Shown here piece after piece: positions 15,134 through 22,711 of a stretch of DNA of 64,000 bases (position 1 is the stretch's first letter; every line of letters starts with the position of its first letter). The notes beneath the pieces were generated by a model. The model saw only the letters and a program-made list of their open reading frames with translations, did not search any database and had not been told where the DNA came from. The stretch covers positions 1 through 64,000 of the forward strand of contig JACKIN010000002.1 in the NCBI GenBank assembly GCA_020638495.1, read 5' to 3'. Made by a program: the position numbers and the translations under genes. The stretch is from Geminicoccaceae bacterium. Its GTDB lineage: Bacteria; Pseudomonadota; Alphaproteobacteria; Geminicoccales; Geminicoccaceae.

Positions 15134-16126
15134 CTACACCCCCCGCCTCGCCCGCCTTGCCTTCATCAGCGCGTGCGCCTCGGGCGTGCCGTCGTGGAAG
15201 GAGCCGAACCACTTGTCGAGCGGGACCATGCCGTCGGCGTAGTTCACCTCGAAATACTTGTGATGCAGGTAGTGTGCGAAATAGGACGTGTTCATCGTCT
15301 TGTCGTCACCGACCACGACGCGGTCGAAGCCGGTATGGCCCTGGGCCGGCGCCAAGCCGAGGCGGGATGCCAGGTTGATCATGTGGATCGGGTGGGCCGG
15401 GAAAAGGAAGAAGAGCAGGATGGTCGAGAAGTAGATCACGTGCTCGATGGGGTGCATGGAGAGGCCCGACCAGGGGCCGGGATTGGTGTTGCGGTGGTGC
15501 AGCGCGTGGGCGACGCGGTAGAGCGGCGGCCAGTGCAGCAAGCGGTGGCAGAAGTAGAAGCCGACCTCGTGGATGAAGGGCACCAGGAAGAAGAGGGCGA
15601 CGAAGGCGACCGGGTGCTCGGTGGGGCTCAGGATGGTGATGGTGCCGCTGGCATAGGCCCAGAGCAGCAGCACCTCGTAGGCTGTCCAGATCGGCACCCC
15701 GCTGGCCAGCGTCCAGAACATGTTCTCGCGGTTCTGGCTGCCGAGCATGAAGGTCGAGACACCGGCCTTCGGCCACTGGCGGTTGTACTTGAAGCTCGTG
15801 TCCTGCTTGCGCCAGACATAGAGCCACAGATGCCAGGCGCCGTAGACGGCGATGGCCAGCACGAGGTTGCGCGCCAGCACGAGGAGCATCCAGCCGGGCG
15901 CGGCGGTGCGCATGGTCTCGAGCGAGGGCGTGAGGAACGCCCAGATCAGCACGGCGGCCACCGCGTAGAGCAGGTTCCAGGGCAGAAGAAAGCCCGGAAA
16001 GCCGAAGAACCATTTCAGGAGAGCGCGGGCCTGTGGCGGCCAGGTGAAGAGCGGGCCGTAACTGACCGGCTCGTTGGGCGCCCAGTGGCCGCGGCTGTCC
16101 ACCGTCCCGAATCGCCTGTCGTCCAT
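15134..16126 (-). CDS. sterol desaturase/fatty acid hydroxylase family protein
   Basis: This 330-residue membrane protein has about five spans. The di-iron histidine boxes of the fatty acid hydroxylase superfamily are visible: HEVGFYFCHRLLH, then HALHHRNTNPGPWSGLSMHPIEH, and HYLHHKYFEVNY near the end. It hydroxylates or desaturates lipid chains using oxygen. The start at 16126 (MDDRRFG) is chosen; a further ATG in frame at 16165 would add 13 residues. The 3' end of this gene is duplicated as a fragment at 8474-8700. Confidence 0.85.
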   Translation of the reverse strand: MDDRRFGTVDSRGHWAPNEPVSYGPLFTWPPQARALLKWFFGFPGFLLPWNLLYAVAAVLIWAFLTPSLETMRTAAPGWMLLVLARNLVLAIAVYGAWHLWLYVWRKQDTSFKYNRQWPKAGVSTFMLGSQNRENMFWTLASGVPIWTAYEVLLLWAYASGTITILSPTEHPVAFVALFFLVPFIHEVGFYFCHRLLHWPPLYRVAHALHHRNTNPGPWSGLSMHPIEHVIYFSTILLFFLFPAHPIHMINLASRLGLAPAQGHTGFDRVVVGDDKTMNTSYFAHYLHHKYFEVNYADGMVPLDKWFGSFHDGTPEAHALMKARRARRGV

Positions 16127-16204
16127 GTCCCGTCCCCGAGCGCCGTTTCTCTTCCCGCTCCACAACCTATCGGGAACACGGCTGCGTGCAAGAAGGGGCT
16201 GCCC

Positions 16205-16981
16205 CTACTGCATCGCCTCGTCGATCTCGGCGGTCTCGTCGGGCGGCAGGCCGAGGCGGTTCCTGAGATAGTCGAGATAGGCGATCTGGGTCAGGGTCTC
16301 GCCGTCCATGGCGGCCCGCGAGACGGCGTAGAGCTGCCGGGCGGTGTCGTGATCCCCGACCTCGGCCAGCAGGCTGTCCAGGGGCTTCGGGTCGAGAAGC
16401 TCGTGCTCGATCAGGCGGTGGTCCCCGGCGTCGCCGTCGGCCTCGTCCACCGCCGCCAGGACACGCCGGCGCTCCTCGTCGGAGATGCGGCCATCGGCGT
16501 TGGCGGCGGCGATCATCGCCCGGATGAGGAGGAGCGCCCGTCCGTCGTCCATCGGCTGCCGCGCGGCCTCCGGCGGTGCCGCCGTCTCGCCGGCCGGCTC
16601 GGCCGAGCCCGGGTCGAAGTAGTTGCCCAACTTGTCGCCGAGGCCGGGCTCGCCCTTGCGGCTGGCGACCTGGCCGCCGGTCAGGCTGTCGAGAAGGTTG
16701 CCCAGGGTGCCGGCGATGCCGCCGCCAGCGGCGGCACCCGGCCCGCTCGATTCCCGCGCGGCGTCTCGCCCGGCGGGACCGTCGGCGCCCCCGGCTGCCG
16801 CGCGATCGGCCTTGCCGTCCTGGTAGGCCCGGTAGGCCAAGTAGCCGAGCCCGGCGAGGCCGGCCTTGCGGGCGAGCCCGCCGCGCAGCAATGCCGCCGT
16901 GCCGAGCGCCGAGCCATAGCGGCCGCGCCCGGCCATGCGGGTGGCCAGCAGCATGCCGAGGATTCCTGCGAGATTGGCCAT
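16205..16981 (-). CDS. TerB/DUF533-family protein
   Basis: This 258-residue protein has a hydrophobic, glycine-rich N-terminal part (AGILGMLLATRMAGRGRYGS, GLAGLGYLAYRAYQDG), a low-complexity linker, and a C-terminal all-helical TerB-like domain. That domain has RALLLIRAMIAAANADGRISDEERRRVL, then DEAD-type acidic residues and AYLDYLRNRLGLP. This is the DUF533 arrangement of E. coli YebE. The ISDEE segment may bind metal. Function in the family is poorly known, with links to envelope stress. It stands alone between the hydroxylase and an SRPBCC gene. Confidence 0.75.
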   Translation of the reverse strand: MANLAGILGMLLATRMAGRGRYGSALGTAALLRGGLARKAGLAGLGYLAYRAYQDGKADRAAAGGADGPAGRDAARESSGPGAAAGGGIAGTLGNLLDSLTGGQVASRKGEPGLGDKLGNYFDPGSAEPAGETAAPPEAARQPMDDGRALLLIRAMIAAANADGRISDEERRRVLAAVDEADGDAGDHRLIEHELLDPKPLDSLLAEVGDHDTARQLYAVSRAAMDGETLTQIAYLDYLRNRLGLPPDETAEIDEAMQ

Positions 16982-17061
16982 GTTCGCCCCTTCCCCGTGC
17001 GATGTGTGTGGCAGGAAGAACGCGCCAGGATCGTGGATGTTCCAGCACCGCGCGCCAGGGG

Positions 17062-17550
17062 TCACTCGTCGGTGAACATCCCGGCGATGCCTTCGAGGCC
17101 ATTCCGGTAGAAGGCGCCGAGCGACTTCTCGGCTGCGTCCTTGTCGACCGCGAGCGTCGAGTACTGGGCCTGCCAGACAATGACGTTTTCGCCGACCGCT
17201 CCGGGGGCGAGCTGGAACTCGCTGACCAGGCCCGTCACCGGCCAGGGGCTCTCGACGAGACTGTAGCTGTAGAACCGGATGGCGGCGTCGTGGTCGAGCA
17301 GTTGCTCGCGGATGGTGCTGCCATCGGCGGTTCGGAGGGTGCGGAACGTGGTGGCGTCGTCCTCCTCGAGCTCGCAGCCGGTCACCTCCGGATGCCATTG
17401 CTCGATGGAGCAGAAGTCGCCGACCAGGCTCCAGACCTCCTCGGCAGGCGCCGAAACGTCGATGTGGCGCTGGACCTCGATCGCCGGCGCGGGGCTTGCT
17501 GCCAGCAGGACGGGCAGGGCCAGGATCAACGGGTGCGTGCGGACTTGCAT
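17062..17550 (-). CDS. periplasmic SRPBCC (START-like) protein
   Basis: This 162-residue protein has a signal peptide (LILALPVLLAASPAPA) followed by a polyketide-cyclase/START-like fold. VQRHIDVSAPAEEVWSLVGDFCSIEQWHPEV is the typical first strand, helix and the DF..W.P motif, and RFYSYSLVESPWPVTG and VGENVIVWQAQY give later strands. Such domains bind hydrophobic small molecules in a cavity. No neighbour indicates the ligand. The start is supported by the signal sequence. Confidence 0.75.
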   Translation of the reverse strand: MQVRTHPLILALPVLLAASPAPAIEVQRHIDVSAPAEEVWSLVGDFCSIEQWHPEVTGCELEEDDATTFRTLRTADGSTIREQLLDHDAAIRFYSYSLVESPWPVTGLVSEFQLAPGAVGENVIVWQAQYSTLAVDKDAAEKSLGAFYRNGLEGIAGMFTDE

Positions 17551-17708
17551 GATCGTCTCTCCTCACATCGCTCGCTGGAATGCGGCTCCCCGGCGCCCCG
17601 AAGCGCCGGCGGCCGACAACGACTGAACGGCGCAGCGCGCGGGGCGTTCCCGGCGGTCGTCGCCGACCCCGGCCTTGAGGGCCGCGGCCCGGCGGCGTAT
17701 CAGGAGCG

Positions 17709-17729
17709 GCACCCCTTCAGTGGGGGTGC
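17709..17729 (+). promoter_or_regulatory. hairpin in the cbpA leader
   Basis: Arms GCACCCC (17709-17715) and GGGGTGC (17723-17729) enclose a seven-base loop, and the cbpA start follows 21 bases later. It would form in the transcript just before the ribosome binding site (GGGACAGG). It could be an RNA thermometer-like or stability element, but a chance stem is possible. Confidence 0.4.
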
Positions 17730-17750
17730 AGGAGCCGACCGGGACAGGCG

Positions 17751-18713
17751 ATGCAGCTCAAGGACTATTACAAGATCATCGGCGTCGCCGAGGACGCCAC
17801 GGCCGACGACATCAAGAAGGCCTATCGCAAGCTCGCCCGCGAGCATCATCCGGATCTCAACAAGGGTGACGGCTCCGCCGACCGGTTCAAGGAGGTGGGC
17901 GAGGCCTACGAGGTCCTCAAGGATCCGGCGAAGCGCAAGGAATACGACGAGATCCGCAAGTATGGCAGGCGTCAGGGCGAGGCGTTCCGGCCGCCGCCGG
18001 GCCAGGGTGCCGGGCCAGCCGGCGGCGGCTTCGACGAGGCCGATCTCGAGGACTTCCTCCAGTCGATCTTCCGCCAGCGCCCTGCCGGCAACGGGGCGGG
18101 TGGAAGGGCCGGTGGCCGGGCCGGGCCGGGTGGCGCACGCTTCGCGATACCGGGCGAGGACATCCACTACCGCATCGGCGTGACCCTCGAGGAATCCTAC
18201 AAGGGCGCCACCCGCAGCCTGGCACTGCAGACGCACCGTTTCGACGAGGCGGGCCATGTGCTGCCGGACACGCGCACCCTGAACGTCAGGATTCCCAAGG
18301 GCGTCGTCGAGGGCCAGAGGATCCGCCTGAAAGGGCAGGGCGGGGCCGGCTTCGGCGGGGCGCCGAACGGCGATCTCTACCTGGAGGTCGAGCTCCTGCC
18401 GCATCCGCGCTTCACCGTGGATGGCCGGGACGTGAGCCTCGCCCTGCCGGTGGCGCCTTGGGAAGCCGGCCTCGGAGCCACCGTCAAGGTGCCCACGCTG
18501 GGCGGCCCGGTCAGTCTCGCCATCAAGCCCGGCGCCCAGTCCGGCCAGCGGCTCAGGCTCGCCGGGCGCGGCCTGCCCGGCAAGCCGCCGGGCGACCAGT
18601 ACGTCGTCCTGAAGATCGTCATGCCGAAGGTCGCGGGCGACGCGGACCGCGCGCTCCTCGAGCAGATGCAGGAGCAGATGAGCTTCGATCCCCGCGCAAC
18701 CCTCGGAGTCTGA
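17751..18713 (+). CDS. cbpA: DnaJ-family curved-DNA-binding co-chaperone CbpA
   Basis: This 320-residue protein opens with a J domain: DYYKIIGVAEDATADDIKKAYR, then the HPD motif in REHHPDLN (about residue 33). A Gly/Pro-rich linker (about 78-135) and two beta-rich substrate-binding domains follow (DIHYRIGVTLEESYKG; RIPKGVVEGQRIRLKGQG; VDGRDVSLALPVAPWEA). There is no zinc-finger domain, so it is class B, CbpA-like rather than DnaJ. It stimulates DnaK and may bind DNA. The CbpM modulator gene follows with a 3-base gap, which confirms the assignment. Confidence 0.92.
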   Translation: MQLKDYYKIIGVAEDATADDIKKAYRKLAREHHPDLNKGDGSADRFKEVGEAYEVLKDPAKRKEYDEIRKYGRRQGEAFRPPPGQGAGPAGGGFDEADLEDFLQSIFRQRPAGNGAGGRAGGRAGPGGARFAIPGEDIHYRIGVTLEESYKGATRSLALQTHRFDEAGHVLPDTRTLNVRIPKGVVEGQRIRLKGQGGAGFGGAPNGDLYLEVELLPHPRFTVDGRDVSLALPVAPWEAGLGATVKVPTLGGPVSLAIKPGAQSGQRLRLAGRGLPGKPPGDQYVVLKIVMPKVAGDADRALLEQMQEQMSFDPRATLGV

Positions 18714-18716
18714 GAG

Positions 18717-19049
18717 ATGGCAACCGAAGACGAGGCCCTCAGCGGCGAGCTCGTGGACGAGACCGCCCGGCTCGACCTCGACGAGCTCTGCGCGCTCTGC
18801 GGCGTGCAGGCCGACCACCTGGTCGAGATGGTCGAGGCGGGCGTCATCCGGCCGGAGGGCGACCGGCAGACCGTCTGGCGCTTCTCCGCGGTCGCGGTCA
18901 TGCGCTCGCGCAAGGCGCTCAGGCTGCGCCGCGATCTCGACATCAACCTTCCCGGTCTCGCCGTGACCCTCGACCTGCTCGACGAGGTCGACCGGCTGCA
19001 GAACGAGCTGAAGTCGCTCCGCCGGCGCCTCGGGCAGCTGCAGGACTAG
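18717..19049 (+). CDS. cbpM: chaperone modulator CbpM
   Basis: This 110-residue MerR-like protein sits directly after cbpA. It has a helix-turn-helix-like N-terminus (DLDELCALCGVQADHLVEMVEAGVIRPEG, read in parts), WRFSAVAVMRSRKALRLRRDLDINLPG, and a C-terminal coiled segment (LLDEVDRLQNELKSLRRRLGQLQ). CbpM binds the CbpA J domain and restrains its activity. It is about the family length. A palindromic terminator follows at 19092. Confidence 0.88.
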   Translation: MATEDEALSGELVDETARLDLDELCALCGVQADHLVEMVEAGVIRPEGDRQTVWRFSAVAVMRSRKALRLRRDLDINLPGLAVTLDLLDEVDRLQNELKSLRRRLGQLQD

Positions 19050-19091
19050 CCCGCCCGCCGGTCCGGCTGCAGGTCCAAACACCGGTGGAGC

Positions 19092-19114
19092 GCGAGGAGG
19101 ATCATCCTCCTCGC
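19092..19114. terminator. bidirectional terminator between cbpM and the NYN gene
   Basis: A perfect palindrome with 11-base arms (GCGAGGAGGAT and ATCCTCCTCGC) around a C, followed by TTT, lies between two convergent genes. It shares the GAGGATCATCCTC core with 13928-13952. Confidence 0.75.
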
Positions 19115-19140
19115 TTTCCATGGTCGTCGCCTCGACTCGG

Positions 19141-19911
19141 TCAGACCGGCTCGGGGTTGGATTTCCGCCTGCGCGACCCAGTCTTCTTCTTCGCCGGCTT
19201 GCGTCTGATCCGCGTGCCGCGGCCGGTCTCGGTCGCCATCTCGAAGGCGTCGGTGGCCTTGACGAGGTCGCCGAGGCGCTTGTGGCCATAGGTGCGCGGG
19301 TCGAAGTCGGGGGCGAGGTTGGCGAGGCGGCTGCCGACGAGCGAGAGGAAGACCCAGCCGTCGTCCTGGTCGAGGTCGGCGATGACCCGGTCGAGGATGG
19401 CCAGCGCCGCGTCGGACGATTCGGCGGGCGGCGGGGCGGCGGCATCGTCGGCTGGCGCGTCGGCTGCGGCGGCCAGGAGGTTCTCGGTGTAGATGAAGCG
19501 GCGGCAGGCCTGGACGAAGCTTTCGGGCGTCTTCTTCTCGCCGAAGCCGAAGACGTCGGTGCCCTGCTCGCGGATGCGGGCGGCGAGGCGGGTGAAGTCG
19601 CTGTCGGAGGAGACGAGGCAGAAGCCGTCGAAGCGGCCGCTCAGCAGCAGGTCCATGGCGTCGATGACGAGCGCGATGTCCGAGGCGTTCTTGCCCTTGG
19701 TGTAGGCGAACTGCTGGTGCGGGATGATGGCGTGGCGCGAGAGGATGTCGGCCCAGGCCTTGAGGCGGGTGCCCGAGAAGTCGCCATAGATGCGGCGCAC
19801 GCTCGCCTCGCCGATCTTGGCGACCTCGGCGAAGAGCGCCTCGGCGATGCGCGGCGAGGTGTTGTCCGCGTCGATGAGCACGGCGAGGCGGCGGGTGGCT
19901 TCGTTGGTCAT
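19141..19911 (-). CDS. NYN-domain protein with C-terminal OST-HTH/LOTUS-like domain
   Basis: This 256-residue protein has an N-terminal NYN (PIN-like) nuclease domain: LAVLIDADNTSP with the first Asp pair, GKNASDIALVIDAMDLLL, and CLVSSDSDFTRLAARIREQG with the SSDSDF acidic motif. After an Ala/Pro linker comes a second small domain (ILDRVIADLDQDDGWVFLSLVGSRL, TYGHKRLGDLVKATDAFEM) of OST-HTH/LOTUS type, and a very basic tail (RRKPAKKK, RRRKSN). The combination suggests an RNase or RNA-binding regulator. All NYN aspartates appear to be present. Confidence 0.85.
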   Translation of the reverse strand: MTNEATRRLAVLIDADNTSPRIAEALFAEVAKIGEASVRRIYGDFSGTRLKAWADILSRHAIIPHQQFAYTKGKNASDIALVIDAMDLLLSGRFDGFCLVSSDSDFTRLAARIREQGTDVFGFGEKKTPESFVQACRRFIYTENLLAAAADAPADDAAAPPPAESSDAALAILDRVIADLDQDDGWVFLSLVGSRLANLAPDFDPRTYGHKRLGDLVKATDAFEMATETGRGTRIRRKPAKKKTGSRRRKSNPEPV

Positions 19912-19915
19912 GCCG

Positions 19916-20806
19916 CTAGCGCCGGTGCGTCAGGGGCGGGCCGTCCGGAATGATGTTGCCGCCAGGGAGCGTGTAGGCTGCCGACCAGACGTGGTGATTG
20001 CCGAGCGAGCACATGTCCTCCTTGTCGTCCTGGCCGATCTGGAAGGGACCGGAATAGTTGGGGCAGAGGCACTGCACGGTGTCGCTCTCCTCGTCGCCAT
20101 TCGGATAATAGCAAGGGGCGGTCATGCAGCCGGCATACTTGCCGGACTCGCAATTCGACTGGCCGATCACACCCGCGGCACCGTCGAGGCTGAAGACGGA
20201 GATCATGTCGGCCGGGAACATCTTCTTCTTCGGATCGAGCTTCTCGTTGACCACGTCGCAGACCGGCGCATCGTCGATGTCCGGGCAGCCACTGCCGTCG
20301 GGGCCACAGGCCGCGACGGTCGCCTCGTAGACGTCCAGGTTCAGGATGCCGAGGATGTCGACGAAGTAGAGGCCGTGGTCGATCACCGTGCAGGTGCATT
20401 CGGAGATGGTGTCGTACTTGCTGGTATCGCAGGGCAGCGGCCCTTCAGGGCCCGAGTAGAAGCAGAGCGCGAAGGGCCCGCCCTCGCATTTCAGGAAATT
20501 GGCCTCCGGGTCGCCGAGAATGTCGGCATAGGCCGGTGCGGTGGATGAGTAGCCCGCGGCCTTCGCCGTCTTCTTGATGTTGAAGGTGAAGCCCGGGCCG
20601 TGGCGGAACCAGCCGAGCACGACCGCCCGATTGCCCCGGCGGAGATTCTCGATGAAGACGTCGCGCTTGAAGGCCTGCGCCGTGCGCGCCGGGCTGTTCC
20701 TGAAATCCGGGCTCCAGTGCTGGGCCGCGGCCGGGTTGGCGAGCAGGCCGAGTGCCAGGAGCCAGAGGATCGCCACCAGCCGACTCGCTGCCTTGCGCCC
20801 CGACAT
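19916..20806 (-). CDS. secreted cysteine-rich protein of unknown function
   Basis: This 296-residue protein has a signal peptide (VAILWLLALGLLANPAAAQ). The mature part contains 14 cysteines, concentrated from residue 105 on (for example ISECTCTVIDHG, AACGPDGSGCPD, YAGCMTAPCYYPNG and VQCLCPNYSG), enough for seven disulfides. No family is recognised. There is no lipobox or membrane span. The Cys pattern and Asp/Gly-rich loops suggest a rigid periplasmic or surface protein. It lies downstream of a Rho-N-like small protein and upstream of the NYN gene, with no functional link visible. Confidence 0.65.
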   Translation of the reverse strand: MSGRKAASRLVAILWLLALGLLANPAAAQHWSPDFRNSPARTAQAFKRDVFIENLRRGNRAVVLGWFRHGPGFTFNIKKTAKAAGYSSTAPAYADILGDPEANFLKCEGGPFALCFYSGPEGPLPCDTSKYDTISECTCTVIDHGLYFVDILGILNLDVYEATVAACGPDGSGCPDIDDAPVCDVVNEKLDPKKKMFPADMISVFSLDGAAGVIGQSNCESGKYAGCMTAPCYYPNGDEESDTVQCLCPNYSGPFQIGQDDKEDMCSLGNHHVWSAAYTLPGGNIIPDGPPLTHRR

Positions 20807-20929
20807 GCCTGCCCTCCCCGATCTTTCGTCGAGGCATACGCGCTTTTCCCGGGAAAGTTGACCCCAAATCCAGTCGGTTGTCGCGGCACTCAGGCATGCC
20901 GTGCCGGCGGGGAGCTCTCGAGCAGGCTC

Positions 20930-21193
20930 TCAGCGATCACGAAGAGCGGCGATCAGCTCGGCCTTGTTCATGCTCGACCGCCCCTCGACATCGAGCTCGC
21001 GGGCGCGCCGCACGAGCTGCTGCTTGGTCCATTCCTCGTAAGGCGGGCTCTTGCCGCCCTTGCGGCTCGGGTGCTGCTTCGGGTTCGCCCGCGCATTGGC
21101 GATACGTGCCGCCTTCTCCTTGCTGGCACCCTCGTCACGCAACGCCTCGTAGGTCGCGTCATCCTTGATCGTCGGTCCGTGGTCCCTCGCCAT
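20930..21193 (-). CDS. small DUF7218-like protein with Rho N-terminal motif
   Basis: This is an 87-residue soluble protein. The first half (TIKDDATYEALRDEGASKEKAARIANA) and PSRKGGKSPPYEEWTKQQL match small proteins common in soil bacteria. The second half (LVRRARELDVEGRSSMNKAELIAALRD) is the helix-turn pattern of the Rho N-terminal/SAP-like motif, which binds nucleic acid. An RNA- or DNA-binding role is plausible. The ATG at 21193 precedes MARDHGP, a typical N-terminus in this group. Confidence 0.65.
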   Translation of the reverse strand: MARDHGPTIKDDATYEALRDEGASKEKAARIANARANPKQHPSRKGGKSPPYEEWTKQQLVRRARELDVEGRSSMNKAELIAALRDR

Positions 21194-21278
21194 CGCCTTC
21201 TCGCCTCCGCGATTGCTGGTGCCGAATGCCACACGACGCTCGAACGACCGACAGGCCGCTCGGTTCCAGGCGCGGGGT

Positions 21279-21533
21279 TCAGCCACCCTCCAGCGCCGGC
21301 CGCACCAGCCAGCGCCAGATGCCGACGACGTTGACGATCGTGAGCACGCCGTTCTGGATCAGCAGCGCGTGCTCGCCGGCCATCAGCCCGACCGCGACCC
21401 AGGCGGTGGACGAGACCAGGAAGACGACGAAGCCGATCCCGGTGATCTTCTGGCCGAGCCTCGCCGAGACGATGATCGCGGCGATCACCGCGGCCCCCAT
21501 CCCCAACCAGCGCAGGACCTCCTCCATTGCCAT
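21279..21533 (-). CDS. small membrane protein (about three spans)
   Basis: This 84-residue protein is mostly hydrophobic, with spans at about 8-24, 31-50 and 58-75 (GMGAAVIAAIIVSA; IGFVVFLVSSTAWVAVGLM; LLIQNGVLTIVNVVGIWRWL). The layout resembles PnuC/SemiSWEET-like small membrane proteins of the three-helix-bundle type, including the QNGVLTIVNVVGIWRW end. ATGs at 21533 and 21527 are both possible. Transport function is unproven. Confidence 0.6.
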   Translation of the reverse strand: MAMEEVLRWLGMGAAVIAAIIVSARLGQKITGIGFVVFLVSSTAWVAVGLMAGEHALLIQNGVLTIVNVVGIWRWLVRPALEGG

Positions 21534-21717
21534 GCCTCCCCATGCCCGCCCGACGAGCCTCTGCCCGGCCGACAACTGAACGGCCGGGCATCGCCCGTGG
21601 TGCCCATGGTGGCTGCCGCTACCCAAGATGCAACACCGATCGACCGCCATGCCCGGGTCGTGCACCTGACCATGCCGCATACCGGACGCCCGCACGCGCC
21701 AGCCGCCACCTCCGTCG

Positions 21718-21851
21718 ATACAAAAAGAACCCCAATATCTATCCAGATGATTGAAATTGCTCGTTTCTTTTATTATTCCCAAGCCAAAATTAAGAATGGA
21801 TTTGACTTGAGGTTGTTTTTAGTATTTATTTTATCTCAGAAAGGAAAAATC
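21718..21851 (+). promoter_or_regulatory. AT-rich promoter region
   Basis: This stretch of 130 bases is strikingly AT-rich within a 70% GC window. It contains TTGACT at 21802-21807 and TTTATT at 21825-21830 (17-base spacing), a plausible sigma-70 promoter for the gene at 21852, with AAAGGAAAAATC as ribosome binding site region. Confidence 0.5.
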
Positions 21852-22307
21852 ATGTCAAAACTCGAGAAGGCTACCTTTTCACAGCGCTGGAGCGCGTTGC
21901 AGCCGTCGAAGACGGTGCTGGTCTGGGCCTGCCTCGGCTCGGTGGCAGCGACCATGGTCCTCGGCTTCACCTGGGGCGGCTGGGTCACCGGCGGCACGGC
22001 CAGGGAGATGGCCGAGGATGCCGGCGCTTCGTCCCGCTACGAGCTCGCCTCGGTCATCTGCGTCGAGAAGTTCCTGAATGCCGATGACGCCCGGGCCGAG
22101 CTCACGACCTTCCAGGCGATCAAGAGCTCCTACAAGCAGCGCGAGTTCATCGAGGCCGGCGGCTGGGCGGTCATGCCGAGCAAGGACAAGGCAGCCCGGC
22201 AATCCGCCGATCTCTGCGCCAAGGTCCTGGCCAACCTCGACCCGGCCGAGCTGTCGGTCCCTGCGGTCGAGGCCGCCGTGACCGAGCCTGCCGCGGTCGT
22301 TCAATAG
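21852..22307 (+). CDS. membrane-anchored protein of unknown function
   Basis: This 151-residue protein has one hydrophobic segment (about 22-45: TVLVWACLGSVAATMVLGFTW), followed by a soluble part with two cysteines (VICVEKFL, ADLCAKVL) and a helical core (ADDARAELTTFQAIKSSYKQREF). The tail is Ala/Val-rich. The pattern of two Cys and the anchor fits small envelope proteins found in many alphaproteobacteria, but I do not recognise a named family. It follows an AT-rich promoter and is terminated by a palindrome at 22325. Confidence 0.6.
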   Translation: MSKLEKATFSQRWSALQPSKTVLVWACLGSVAATMVLGFTWGGWVTGGTAREMAEDAGASSRYELASVICVEKFLNADDARAELTTFQAIKSSYKQREFIEAGGWAVMPSKDKAARQSADLCAKVLANLDPAELSVPAVEAAVTEPAAVVQ

Positions 22308-22324
22308 GTCGTTCCATAGCGCCA

Positions 22325-22342
22325 CCGGGTGCCGGCACCCGG
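22325..22342. terminator. 18-bp perfect palindrome downstream of the 21852 gene
   Basis: CCGGGTGCC followed by its complement GGCACCCGG forms an uninterrupted 18-base dyad 18 bases after the stop. No T-run follows, so termination would be weak or factor-dependent. Confidence 0.45.
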
Positions 22343-22711
22343 CGGCCACTCTTCGATGACGCTCCATGGCCCCTGCCACGGAGCGTTTTCGCGTGGCGCC
22401 GAGCCGAATGCCCGGCGACGACCCCGCCGACCCAACGGGATTGCCGGGCGTCGGCCCGGTCGGGTTGAGCCTGGTCGAGCGAGGAAGGTGGCCGCCGGTG
22501 CGCAACGCGGTCAGCCCTGGCACGTTCCGCCTCCCGATCATGCCGGCCGCATCTCGGACAGGCTCTTGGACGGCAACCTGCCGGGGTCGCCTGCCGCCGG
22601 GAGGCCGCCGGCACCCGGCGACCCGCTCCGGCCCAACCAAGGCACGGCGCCACCGTCCCGGATCGAGCCCCCGTGCGGGCTCGCCAGCACCTCTTCCGCT
22701 ATAGCGGGCCG
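22343..22711. other. non-coding stretch between convergent genes
   Basis: Nothing gene-like is supported here. GGCACCCGGCG occurs again near 22610 as an echo of the 22325 palindrome. Open frames through this stretch lack start context and recognisable protein motifs. Confidence 0.4.
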
